Positions 1 to 7,120 of a stretch of 64,000 nt of DNA are shown one piece after another. The number at the start of each line of letters is the position of its first letter. The stretch's first letter is position 1. This DNA comes from Methylobacterium planeticum (GTDB taxonomy: Bacteria; Pseudomonadota; Alphaproteobacteria; Rhizobiales; Beijerinckiaceae). Both the position numbers and the translations under genes were made by a program. The stretch is from the NCBI RefSeq assembly GCF_008806345.1, contig NZ_VZZJ01000005.1, positions 186,001-250,000 on the forward strand, in the 5' to 3' direction. The notes beneath the pieces were generated by a model. It saw only the letters and a program-made list of their open reading frames with translations. It was not told where the DNA came from and ran no database searches.

Positions 1-386
1 GAGATCGCGACGTTGAGGTTGTTGGTGATGACGCTGAGGTCGTCGTGCCGCATCAGCTCCCGCGCCACCGCCTCCGGGGTGGTGCCGATGTTGATGAAGA
101 CCGAGCAGTGGGAGGGGATGTGGCGGGCGGCGAGGCGCCCGATCCGGGTCTTCTCCGCCGAGAGGGTGATGCGGCGGTCGGCGTAGTCGATGTTCTCGAC
201 GCTGGAGGGCAGGCCGCCCCCGCCCCGGTAGCGCTCGAGCCGCCCCTCCGCGCTGAGCTCGTTCAGGTCGCGCCGGATGGTCTGCACGGTGACGCCGAAC
301 TGGCTCGCCAGCGCCTCGATGGTGACGAAGCCGCGCTGGCGCACCGCCGCCACGATGGCTGAGCGGCGCGCCTCGACGCCCGTCAT
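1..386 (-). CDS. DeoR-family transcriptional regulator (3' end beyond the window)
   Basis: The frame is open from the ATG at 386 to the left edge, so only the N-terminal ~128 residues are visible. Residues ~6-60 form a DeoR winged helix (IVAAVRQRGFVTIEALAS, then TVQTIRRDLNELSAEGRL), followed by the usual linker and the start of the DeoR C-terminal sugar-phosphate-sensing domain (the family signature around FINIGTTPEAVARELM). DeoR/GlpR proteins usually repress sugar or polyol catabolic operons and are relieved by a phosphorylated intermediate. An in-frame GTG at 413 is a possible alternative start; neither start has a good Shine-Dalgarno sequence. The PfkB kinase and GntR regulator nearby suit a carbohydrate locus, but the target lies outside the window. 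Confidence 0.85.
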   Translation of the reverse strand, partial: MTGVEARRSAIVAAVRQRGFVTIEALASQFGVTVQTIRRDLNELSAEGRLERYRGGGGLPSSVENIDYADRRITLSAEKTRIGRLAARHIPSHCSVFINIGTTPEAVARELMRHDDLSVITNNLNVAI

Positions 387-643
387 CTCGGTCCGGTCGG
401 GGGGACGTGTCACGGCGGGGGGCCTCGGCGGTCGGAGCGGGGGGCGTCGCAATCCGGGAGGATAGGGCGGGCGCGGCCCGATGGCAGCGCCCCGTTTCGC
501 TTTCGAAAGCGTTCTCCCCGCCAAACCGCGCCAGGATCCCGCGCCAGGATCCCGTGCCAGGATCCCGTGCCCTGCCCCGCGGCGGGGCGGCAATGCACGA
601 TCCTGCCGGTCGCGGCCCCGGGGGAGCGGGGCGGGCCCCGGCC

Positions 644-1423
644 TCAGGCCGCGGGCGGCGTCAGGTGCAGGTAGGCCGGGTTGAAATCGGCGAAGACGCG
701 CAGCCGCGCCGGATCCTCGATCGTCAGGATCTTGTCCCGGAAGATGATCAGGCCGGTGTCGCGCAATTCCTGGGCGACCCGGTTCATGTGCACGAGGGAG
801 ATCCCCAGGGTGTCGGCGAGGTCCTCCCAGGTCAGGGGCAGGCGGTAGCGCGTCTCGCTCGCGAGCCCCACCGCCTGCAGGCGCGCCTGCAATTCGCAGA
901 TCAGGTGGGCGAAGCGCTTGCCCGCCGGGCGGGTGCCGAGGCCGACGATCCATTCCCGCGCGGTGCTGGCCTCGGTCAGGAGCGCCCAGGTGAGCGCCCG
1001 GGCGATGCGGGGATGCTCGAGCTTCAGCCGCTCCAGGGCCGGGGCCCCGATCGCCGCGACGAGGCAGCCCGTCAGCGTCGCGACGCCGTAATCGGCGCCC
1101 CCCAGGATGCTCGCCTGCGGATCGTAGAGGTCGCCCGGCAGGAGCAGGGCGGTGATCTGGCGCTTGCCGTCGCGGCCCTGCCGGTAATGGCAGGCGAAGC
1201 CCTCGACGATGGCGTAGCCGGTGCGCGGGCGGTCGGCCTCCTGGACCAGGACCGAGCGGGCCGGGACCCGCTCGAACGTGCTCACGGCCGCCGCGAGGGC
1301 CGCCCGGTCGCAGGGGCCGAGGGCGGCGGCGTGCTCGAGCCGCATCAGCAGCACGCTGGGCATCGCGCCGTCCTGCGCGCCCATGAACCGTCCCGCCATC
1401 CTCGGATCGGAAATGCCGATCAT
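644..1423 (-). CDS. Crp/Fnr-family transcriptional regulator
   Basis: 259-residue protein with the Crp/Fnr plan: an N-terminal cyclic-nucleotide-binding-like beta-roll (about residues 20-130, with LVQEADRPRTGYAIVEGFAC and LLLPGDLYDPQASI) and a C-terminal Crp-type winged helix (LPLTWEDLADTLGISLVHMNRVAQELR). No Fnr-type N-terminal cysteine cluster is seen, so an oxygen-sensing Fe-S cluster is unlikely; this looks like the rhizobial/Methylobacterium paralogs of unknown effector. The ATG at 1423 follows GAGGG with 5-nt spacing; the frame extends upstream to 1486 and downstream to another ATG at 1363. The gene is monocistronic, with an AT-rich upstream gap that may carry its promoter. Confidence 0.85.
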   Translation of the reverse strand: MIGISDPRMAGRFMGAQDGAMPSVLLMRLEHAAALGPCDRAALAAAVSTFERVPARSVLVQEADRPRTGYAIVEGFACHYRQGRDGKRQITALLLPGDLYDPQASILGGADYGVATLTGCLVAAIGAPALERLKLEHPRIARALTWALLTEASTAREWIVGLGTRPAGKRFAHLICELQARLQAVGLASETRYRLPLTWEDLADTLGISLVHMNRVAQELRDTGLIIFRDKILTIEDPARLRVFADFNPAYLHLTPPAA

Positions 1424-1507
1424 GACACCCTCGCACAGGTCAGAGCCGCCGTTCGCCGCGCATCGCCCCGGGACCGGTCGACGCACCCGTTCGAGATCGG
1501 GTCTGAG

Positions 1508-1533
1508 GGCACCGTGGTGCCAGGGATTTTTTT
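1508..1533 (+). terminator. Hairpin followed by T7, intrinsic-terminator-like
   Basis: A perfect inverted repeat GGCACC-GT-GGTGCC (1508-1521) is followed by AGGGA and seven T (1527-1533), the only obvious terminator-like structure in the window. No plus-strand gene is recognised upstream of it, so it could end an unannotated RNA. It could equally be an operator for the divergently lying crp-like gene. The five-base gap between stem and T-tract is longer than ideal. Confidence 0.35.
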
Positions 1534-1652
1534 GGATACTTTATGGCACTTTATTCGCAAGCCGCGACGGCGTAAAGGCTTATCCGACGGCCATTGAACA
1601 GAATTTGTGTCATCAGCAGCGGGGATCGGATGGGGGAGGCGGCCAGGTTCGG

Positions 1653-2651
1653 TCAGGGCGGGGCGAGGGGAGCCGCCGCCGCCAGGAAGGCCTCGACCGC
1701 CGCCCGGTCGGGCAGGGCGTCGAAGACGCCGAGCCGCATCGCCACGAGGGCGCCGCAGGCCGCGCCCCAGCGCATCGCCTCCGCGAGGCCGCGCCCTTCG
1801 GACAGGCTCACGGCGAGCCCCGCCGCGAAGGCGTCGCCCGCCCCCAGCGTGTCGACGGCCGCGACCGGGAAGGCCGCCTGATGCCGGGGTGCCGAGCCGG
1901 CCGGGTAGGCCGTGGCGCCGCCGGCCCCGCGGGTGATCACCACGAGGTCGGGGCCCCGCGCCCGCAGGGCCGCCGCGAGGGCGGCCTCGTCCGCCCCGGA
2001 CCGGTCGAGCGCGGCGGCGAGGAGCCGCGCCTCGCTCGCATTCACCACGAGGATCGCGGTGTCGCGCAGGATCCCGGCCTCGATCGGGCGGAACGGCGAG
2101 GGGTTGAGCAGGGTGGGCCGGCCGGCCGCCCGGGCGAGCCGGAAGGCCTCGGCGATGGCCGCGTCCCCGACCTCGAACTGCGCCAGGACGAGGTCGGCCG
2201 CCGCGAGCCCCTCCGCGGCCCCGCGGATGCTGGCCGCGTCGAGCAGCCGGTTGGCCCCGAGGAAGACCGCGAGGCAGTTCTCGCCGTCATCCTGCGTGAA
2301 GCCGATGCCCGCCCCCGTCTGCGCCTCGAAGCGGCGCAGCATGCCGGGCGGCAGCCCGGCCCGGCGCAGGGCGGGCTCGGCCAGGGCGGCCAGGGGATCG
2401 CTGCCGACCGCGATGAGGCCGTCGACCGCGGCCCCGAGGCGGCGCGCCGCGACCGCGAGGTTGAGGCCCTTGCCGCCGGCCTCGAAGGTGTAGGCGGAGG
2501 CCTCGAGGGACTGGCCGGGCTCGGGCAGGCGCCCCACCCGCATGGCGCTCGCGGCGATGAAGCTCGCCAGCACGAACAGCCGGGGCAGGGCGGCCTCCGG
2601 CGAACGGCTTCCGGGCAACAGGATCTCGGGCGACGGGGTGTCGGGCGGCAT
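1653..2651 (-). CDS. PfkB-family carbohydrate kinase (ribokinase-like)
   Basis: 332-residue ribokinase-family sugar kinase. The first PfkB signature appears as an FEAGGKGLNLAVAARRLGA stretch near residue 45, and the second as DTLGAGDAFAAGLAVSLSEG near the C terminus. Its Asp (GAGD) is the catalytic base and the glycines form the anion hole for ATP-dependent phosphorylation of a sugar hydroxyl. The ATG at 2651 is preceded by AGGGAG; the frame runs open further upstream through the intergenic region but without conserved sequence. It is divergent from a GntR/UTRA regulator with a perfect inverted repeat between them, so that regulator probably controls it. The sugar cannot be named from sequence; ribose, fructoselysine-type and nucleoside-type substrates are all possible. 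Confidence 0.88.
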   Translation of the reverse strand: MPPDTPSPEILLPGSRSPEAALPRLFVLASFIAASAMRVGRLPEPGQSLEASAYTFEAGGKGLNLAVAARRLGAAVDGLIAVGSDPLAALAEPALRRAGLPPGMLRRFEAQTGAGIGFTQDDGENCLAVFLGANRLLDAASIRGAAEGLAAADLVLAQFEVGDAAIAEAFRLARAAGRPTLLNPSPFRPIEAGILRDTAILVVNASEARLLAAALDRSGADEAALAAALRARGPDLVVITRGAGGATAYPAGSAPRHQAAFPVAAVDTLGAGDAFAAGLAVSLSEGRGLAEAMRWGAACGALVAMRLGVFDALPDRAAVEAFLAAAAPLAPP

Positions 2652-2680
2652 CGGCTGGCTCCCTGGCCCCCGGCCGGGCG

Positions 2681-2720
2681 GCGGGTTCCGGTCCCGTCCG
2701 CGGCCGGATCCGGAACCCGC
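2681..2720. promoter_or_regulatory. Perfect 11-bp inverted repeat, candidate GntR operator
   Basis: GCGGGTTCCGG at 2681-2691 and its exact reverse complement CCGGAACCCGC at 2710-2720 are separated by 18 bp. They lie between the divergent starts of the kinase (2651) and the GntR/UTRA regulator (2746). Position and symmetry suit an operator shared by both promoters; a GC-rich hairpin without function is the alternative. Confidence 0.5.
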
Positions 2721-2745
2721 GCGCGGATCGCCAGGGGCCCTCAGG

Positions 2746-3519
2746 ATGGCCTCTGAGCCCACCGGGCCGCAACAGCCGAGCCTCGCGAGCCTGCTGCGCC
2801 TGCGCACCGACACGGCGCAGCCGATGTACCAGCAGCTCGAGGCGCAGATCCGGCAATTGATCGGCGACGGGGTGCTGGCGGCGGGCGCGACCCTGCCGGC
2901 GGAGCGCGTGCTGGCGGACGCCCTCGGCATCAGCCGCACCACGGTGAAGCGCTGCTACGGGACCCTGCGCGACCAGGCCCTCCTCAGCGCCCACGGGCGG
3001 CTCGGCTTCGTGGTCGAGGGCCGGACCAAGCCCCTCAATCCCGGCATGGACCGGCTCAAGGGCTTCACCGAGGAGATGCGGGAGCTCGGCAAGGTGCCGT
3101 CCTCGGACATCCTGGAGCGGGTGGCGGGCCCGGACCGGGCCATCGCCTCCGTGTTCGGGGCGCCCTCGAACACGCCGTTCCTGAAGCTCGTCCGGGTGCG
3201 CCGGGGCGACGGCATCCCCCTGTCCCACGAGATGGCGTGGTACGACCTCGGCGCCGCCCCGGGCCTTGCCGGGGCCGACCTGACGGGCTCCCTCTACGCC
3301 GCCCTCGCCCGGGAGGGCGTGGCCCTGACCCATTGCGAGCAGACCATCGAGGCGGCCTTCCCGACCGCCGAGGAATGCACCCTGTTCGGCTTCGACGCCC
3401 CGGTCCCCTGCCTCCTGATCAAGCGCCGCTCCTACGCGGGCACGGGCCGGATGATCGAGTACGTCGAGGGGCTCTTCCGCGGCGACAGCTACGCCTACCG
3501 CCTGTCCCTGCGGACCTGA
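2746..3519 (+). CDS. GntR-family transcriptional regulator with UTRA ligand domain (HutC subfamily)
   Basis: 257-residue protein. The N-terminal GntR winged helix (about residues 20-90) includes QPMYQQLEAQIRQLIGDG, LPAERVLADALGISRTTVKR and the wing GRLGFVVEG. The C-terminal ~150 residues form a UTRA domain, which folds like chorismate lyase and binds a small effector (conserved PFLKLVRVRRGDGIPLSHE and CLLIKRRSYAGTGRMIEYVEG). ATG 2746 is preceded by CAGGGG; the frame stays open further upstream across the inverted repeat, but family alignment starts here. It is divergent from the PfkB kinase, its likely target. HutC-type regulators are usually repressors released by a substrate or sugar phosphate. 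Confidence 0.88.
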   Translation: MASEPTGPQQPSLASLLRLRTDTAQPMYQQLEAQIRQLIGDGVLAAGATLPAERVLADALGISRTTVKRCYGTLRDQALLSAHGRLGFVVEGRTKPLNPGMDRLKGFTEEMRELGKVPSSDILERVAGPDRAIASVFGAPSNTPFLKLVRVRRGDGIPLSHEMAWYDLGAAPGLAGADLTGSLYAALAREGVALTHCEQTIEAAFPTAEECTLFGFDAPVPCLLIKRRSYAGTGRMIEYVEGLFRGDSYAYRLSLRT

Positions 3520-3540
3520 CCGGGCCGGCGGGGCGGGGGC

Positions 3541-3579
3541 CCCCTTGGCGAGACGGGGGTCCCCTTGGCGAGACGGGGG
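3541..3579. repeat. Two-copy 20-bp direct repeat between convergent genes
   Basis: CCCCTTGGCGAGACGGGGG occurs at 3541-3559 and again at 3561-3579 in the gap between the convergent GntR regulator and carboxylate-amine ligase. The CCCC ends and GGGG ends of each copy can pair, so each copy may also form a small hairpin that could act as a bidirectional terminator, although no T-tract follows. Confidence 0.6.
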
Positions 3580-3591
3580 CCCGCGATGGCA

Positions 3592-4728
3592 TCAGGGGGC
3601 CCCGGCGGTTTCCCGCGCGAGGCCGTCGACGACCTCGGCCAGGGCCGCCGCCTCGCCCCGGCCGAGGGCCGCCTCGTAGCGGGCGACCTGGCGGTCGGCG
3701 CTCGACCCCTCGGCCACGATGGCGCGCGCCCGCTCGCATTCGGGCCGGCAGCCGAGGGCGTCGGCATCCGCCTCGACGAGGCCGAGGATCGCCTCGATCC
3801 CCTCGGCCAGCGGCACGGCCCGCGCCGCCGCCGCGTCGATCAGCTCCGCCCGGACGCCGTCGCGCTCGGCCCGCCACAGGTTCTCCATGACAAAGCCCCG
3901 CGAGGCCCCGGTCATGCGCGCGTTGAGGTCGGGCCGGCGCTCGAGCAGGCGCACCAGGCAGCGGTAGAGCGCGGCGACCGCCAGGGTGTCGTCGAGGCGG
4001 GTGCAGCTGTCGGCGATGCGCAGCTCCAGGGTCGGGTACTTGAGGGAGGGCCGGACGTGCCACCACAGGAAGCTCGCATCCGCGATGGCGCCGGCCCGGG
4101 TCATCACGTCGACGTAGCGCCCGTAATCGGCCGCGTCGTCGAAGAGCTCGGGCAGCCCCGTGCGCGGCAGTTCCGCGTAGGCCCGCAGGCGGTAGCCCAT
4201 CAGGCCGGTGCGCCGCCCCTGCCAGAAGGGCGAGGCGGTGGAGAGGGCCAGCAGCGCGGGCAGGAACGGCATCAGCCGGTTGGCGATGTCGATCCGGGCC
4301 TCCGGGCGCGGCACCTCCACGTGGACGTGCAGGCCGCACACGACGGTGCGCTGCCCGATCATGCGCAGGTCGTCCATGATGCCCCGGTAGCGGGCGGCCT
4401 CGGTGCCCGCCTGGTTCGCCCAGGTCGCGGTCGGGTGGGTGCCGGCGGCGAAGACCAGGAGATCGTGGCGGGCGGCGAGGTCCGCGAGCCCGGTGCGCAG
4501 GCCCTGCAGCCGCGCCCGCGCCTCCGCGAAGCGCCCGGAGGGCGGCGTGCAGATCTCGATCTGGCTCTGCAGCAGCTCGCGGCTGACGGAATCGAGCCCC
4601 GCCTGCGCCGCCTCGTGGAAGGCCTCCACGGTCTCGCGCGGGGTGCCCCGCGTGCCCGCATCGGCGAGAAAGAACTCCTCCTCGATCCCGAACTTGTAGG
4701 TGTCCGCCTCAGCCCCGGTGCCGGCCAT
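3592..4728 (-). CDS. Carboxylate-amine ligase, YbdK/GCS2 family
   Basis: 378-residue member of the glutamate-cysteine ligase family 2 (YbdK-like), ATP-grasp-unrelated enzymes that join a carboxylate to an amine through an acyl phosphate. Family marks include the N-terminal FGIEEEFFLAD, EICTPPSGRFAEAR, the central CGLHVHVEVP and TLELRIADSCTRLDDT. Length is normal for the family. E. coli YbdK has weak gamma-glutamylcysteine ligase activity; the true role here is unknown. It is convergent with the GntR regulator and sits downstream of the LysR gene on the same strand, with no overlap, so it is probably transcribed alone. Confidence 0.88.
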   Translation of the reverse strand: MAGTGAEADTYKFGIEEEFFLADAGTRGTPRETVEAFHEAAQAGLDSVSRELLQSQIEICTPPSGRFAEARARLQGLRTGLADLAARHDLLVFAAGTHPTATWANQAGTEAARYRGIMDDLRMIGQRTVVCGLHVHVEVPRPEARIDIANRLMPFLPALLALSTASPFWQGRRTGLMGYRLRAYAELPRTGLPELFDDAADYGRYVDVMTRAGAIADASFLWWHVRPSLKYPTLELRIADSCTRLDDTLAVAALYRCLVRLLERRPDLNARMTGASRGFVMENLWRAERDGVRAELIDAAAARAVPLAEGIEAILGLVEADADALGCRPECERARAIVAEGSSADRQVARYEAALGRGEAAALAEVVDGLARETAGAP

Positions 4729-4866
4729 CCCGTCCCCCTCGCCCGCCGTCCCGGACGGAAAGGGATTTTCCGGTCGGCGGCACCCCGTGAGGCTACGGGT
4801 TCCCGGGCGATCGACAACCCCTGGCTGTAAAATGATGCGGCGCAGAACCCCTCGGCGCAGAAGCCC

Positions 4867-5733
4867 TCAGCGCAGGATCGCGGAGCGGAAGGCGCTGCCG
4901 ACGACGCGCAGGGCCTCCCGCGCCCGGGCATCGGCGAGGCGCGTGCGCAGGACCACCCGCGAGGGCGGCAGCGCGGGCAGGCCCAGTTCCGCCCCGACCT
5001 CGACCGCGCCCGCCGGCGCCACCCGCCCGGCGAGCGCCGCCACCCCGAGCCCCGCGCTGATCGCGGCGCCGACCGCCAGGACGCCGCCGCCGACGAACAC
5101 CTCCGTCCAGGGGATCCCGGCCGCGTCGAGGGCCCGGGTCGCCACCGCCCGCACGCCGCAGGGCGCCGCCAGGGTCGCGAGGCGCAGGGGCTCGCCCGGG
5201 CGCCGGCGCCAGGTCGGGGCCGCGAACCAGCCGACGCGCTCCTCGGCGAGCAGGCGCCCGTCCCGGCGCTCGCCCTCGCGCCGGACGATCACGGCGTCGA
5301 TCTCGCCCCGCTCGAAGGCCGCCGCGAGGTCCCGCGAGGGGGCGATCCGCACCTCGATCACAAGGCCCGGATCCGTGGCCGCGAGGCGGGCGACGAGGCC
5401 GGGCAGTTCGGGCCCGGCGACGTGGTCGCTGATCCCCAGAACGAGGCGCCCCGGCGGGGCCGGGACGATCCCGCGGAGCGCCCGCTCATGCGCCTCCAGG
5501 AGGTCGCGGGCGGGCGCCAGGAAGCGCTCCCCCTCGGGCGACAGGCGCACGTGCCGGGGCGTCCGCTCGAGCAGGCGGCAGCCGAGCCGGTCCTCGAGCC
5601 GCTTCAGCTTCAGGCTGATCGCCGCCTGCGAGGTGTCGAGGGTCTCGGCGGCGCGGGTGAAGCTGCCGAGGTCGGCCACCAGCACGAAGGCCTGCACGGT
5701 GTCGAGGTCGATGGCCCGCAGCGGCACCGTCAT
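4867..5733 (-). CDS. LysR-family transcriptional regulator
   Basis: 288 residues. The N-terminal helix-turn-helix spans about residues 8-65 (LDTVQAFVLVADLGSFTRAA, TLDTSQAAISLKLKRLEDRLG) and the C-terminal periplasmic-binding-like effector domain begins near residue 95 (GRLVLGISDHVAGPELPGLV). It is divergent from a DUF4865 gene and a tautomerase with a 101-bp AT-rich gap, the classic LysR arrangement, so it most likely activates those two genes in response to an aromatic or keto-acid-like effector. LysR plus DUF4865 plus tautomerase is a recurring combination in proteobacterial genomes. Confidence 0.9.
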   Translation of the reverse strand: MTVPLRAIDLDTVQAFVLVADLGSFTRAAETLDTSQAAISLKLKRLEDRLGCRLLERTPRHVRLSPEGERFLAPARDLLEAHERALRGIVPAPPGRLVLGISDHVAGPELPGLVARLAATDPGLVIEVRIAPSRDLAAAFERGEIDAVIVRREGERRDGRLLAEERVGWFAAPTWRRRPGEPLRLATLAAPCGVRAVATRALDAAGIPWTEVFVGGGVLAVGAAISAGLGVAALAGRVAPAGAVEVGAELGLPALPPSRVVLRTRLADARAREALRVVGSAFRSAILR

Positions 5734-5834
5734 AACGAAGTCTCATCTCAGATATAAACGGCCATATGTTTTCTTAATCTCTCCGGGCTGGCAAGCCCGT
5801 CCCCGCCGCGATCGGCGCGGCGAGGGGACAGGAC
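5734..5834. promoter_or_regulatory. Divergent promoter region between LysR and DUF4865 genes
   Basis: This 101-bp gap is noticeably more AT-rich than its surroundings, in particular 5740-5785. ATAT at 5752-5755 and at 5764-5767 sit 8 bp apart inside a loosely symmetrical TATAAACGGCCATATG stretch, a plausible LysR-type operator overlapping the promoters. No exact T-N11-A box could be singled out. Confidence 0.4.
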
Positions 5835-6416
5835 ATGCTGGCCATGCAGTACCGGCACCGGCTGCCGGCGGATTACCCAATGGCGCGCATCCGGGGGCGC
5901 GTCGCCGAGCGGGGGCCCGCCTGGGACGAGACCCCCGGCCTCGGCTTCAAGGCCTTCGTGCTGCGCGAGCGCGGACGGCTCGGGGCGGAGGAGAACGCCT
6001 ACGCCTCGCTCTACCTGTGGCGGGAAGCGGGGGCCGCCCTCGACTTCCTCACCGACGCGCGCTTCGCGAGCGTGGTCGAGACCTTCGGGCGGCCCCGGAT
6101 CGACAGCTGGCTCGCCCTCGACGCCCGGGCGGCCCAAGCGGGCCCCGCCCGCACCCTGATCCGCGAGGCGGTCCCGGTCGCGCCCGGCACCGGCCTCGGG
6201 GCCCTGCGGGCGGCGGAGGCCGAGCGCAACCGCGCCGCCCTCGCCCGGGAGGGTCGCCTCGCCGCGATCTCGGCCCTCGATACCGGGACCTGGCGCCTCC
6301 TGCGCCTCACCCTCTCGGCCGAGCCGCCGGCCCGGTCGGAACAGGCGAACGCCTACGAGATCCTGCACCTCGCCCGGCCCGGCTGGGCCGCCCTCGCCAC
6401 CCGCGACCCGGAGTGA
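5835..6416 (+). CDS. DUF4865 family protein
   Basis: 193-residue protein matching the DUF4865 family by its start (MQYRHRLPADYPMARIRGRV), the WDETPGLGFKAF motif and the ENAYASLYLWRE block. No enzymatic activity is established for the family. It has no signal peptide or membrane segment. GAGGGGACAGG precedes the ATG. The next gene, a tautomerase, begins 4 bp downstream, so the two are co-transcribed and probably act in one pathway controlled by the divergent LysR protein. Confidence 0.85.
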   Translation: MLAMQYRHRLPADYPMARIRGRVAERGPAWDETPGLGFKAFVLRERGRLGAEENAYASLYLWREAGAALDFLTDARFASVVETFGRPRIDSWLALDARAAQAGPARTLIREAVPVAPGTGLGALRAAEAERNRAALAREGRLAAISALDTGTWRLLRLTLSAEPPARSEQANAYEILHLARPGWAALATRDPE

Positions 6417-6420
6417 CCCG

Positions 6421-6816
6421 ATGCCCCTGACCCGCCTGTCGCTCCGCGCCGGCAAGCCCGCCGCCTACCACGCCGCCCTGATGGACGGGGTCTACGAGGC
6501 CATGCGCGAGACCTTCGGGGTGCCGGAGGACGACCGCTTCATGATGATCCACGAGCACGGGGCGGGCGCCTTCGCGTACGGGGCCGCGTATCTCGGCATC
6601 CCCCGCAGCGACGACCTCGTGATCATCCAGATCACCTGCAACGACACCCGCACGGCGGCGCAGAAACGGGCCCTCTACCGGGCCATCGCGGCGCGGCTCT
6701 CGGCCGATCCCGGCCTGCGCCCGGAGGACGTCTTCATCAACCTCGTGGAGGTGAAGCCCGAGAACTGGTCCTTCGGGCACGGCCGGGCCCAGTACGCGGA
6801 GCCGGAGGGGTCCTGA
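6421..6816 (+). CDS. Tautomerase family protein (MIF / 4-oxalocrotonate tautomerase superfamily)
   Basis: 131 residues. The protein starts Met-Pro-Leu-Thr; after Met removal Pro becomes the N-terminal catalytic base that defines this superfamily. The two beta-alpha-beta halves are visible (residues 2-45 and 60-115, with DDLVIIQITCNDTRTAAQKRALYRAIA) and the ending VEVKPENWSFGHGRAQYA is typical of the long tautomerases found next to DUF4865. It probably isomerises or dehalogenates an unsaturated keto acid; the substrate is unknown. Second gene of the LysR-controlled pair. Confidence 0.88.
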   Translation: MPLTRLSLRAGKPAAYHAALMDGVYEAMRETFGVPEDDRFMMIHEHGAGAFAYGAAYLGIPRSDDLVIIQITCNDTRTAAQKRALYRAIAARLSADPGLRPEDVFINLVEVKPENWSFGHGRAQYAEPEGS

Positions 6817-6837
6817 TCGGGGGCCGTCCGGGCGGTT

Positions 6838-7120
6838 CTAGGGCGCGCGGGCGAAGCCCTCGTGGCGCCAGCCCGCCACCCCGCCGAGCATCCGCTTCAC
6901 GGGCCGCCCGCAGCGGGCGAGGCGGAGGGCCGCCTTGTCGGCGGCGTTGCAAGGGGGCCGGCGCAAGAGACCACGGACAGGGTGTCCCCGGGCCAGGCCG
7001 CCAGGCGCGCGGGCGCGGTCTCCCGGTCGGGCAGGCTGAGGGCGCCCGGCAGGTGCGCCCGCGCGAAGGCGGCGGGGCCGCGCAGGTCGAGGCGCACGAA
7101 GTCGGGGGCGCCCCCCTCAC
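6838..7120 (-). pseudogene. Rhodanese-domain protein, broken by two frameshifts
   Basis: Conceptual joining gives a short rhodanese domain. A GTG at 7120 overlaps the MocR stop codon (GTGA). The domain is then seen in another frame as DFVRLDLRGPAAFARAHLPGALSLPD through LSVVSCAGP, and after ~6955 in a third frame as CNAADKAALRLARCGRPVKR and GGVAGWRHEGFARAP, ending at the TAG at 6838-6840. Each break is repaired by adding one base, the first beside G6 (7111-7116), the second beside C5 (6953-6957, minus-strand reading). The expected active-site loop at SCAGP-x-CN lies at the second break. Either a recent pseudogene or two homopolymer sequencing errors. Confidence 0.6.
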
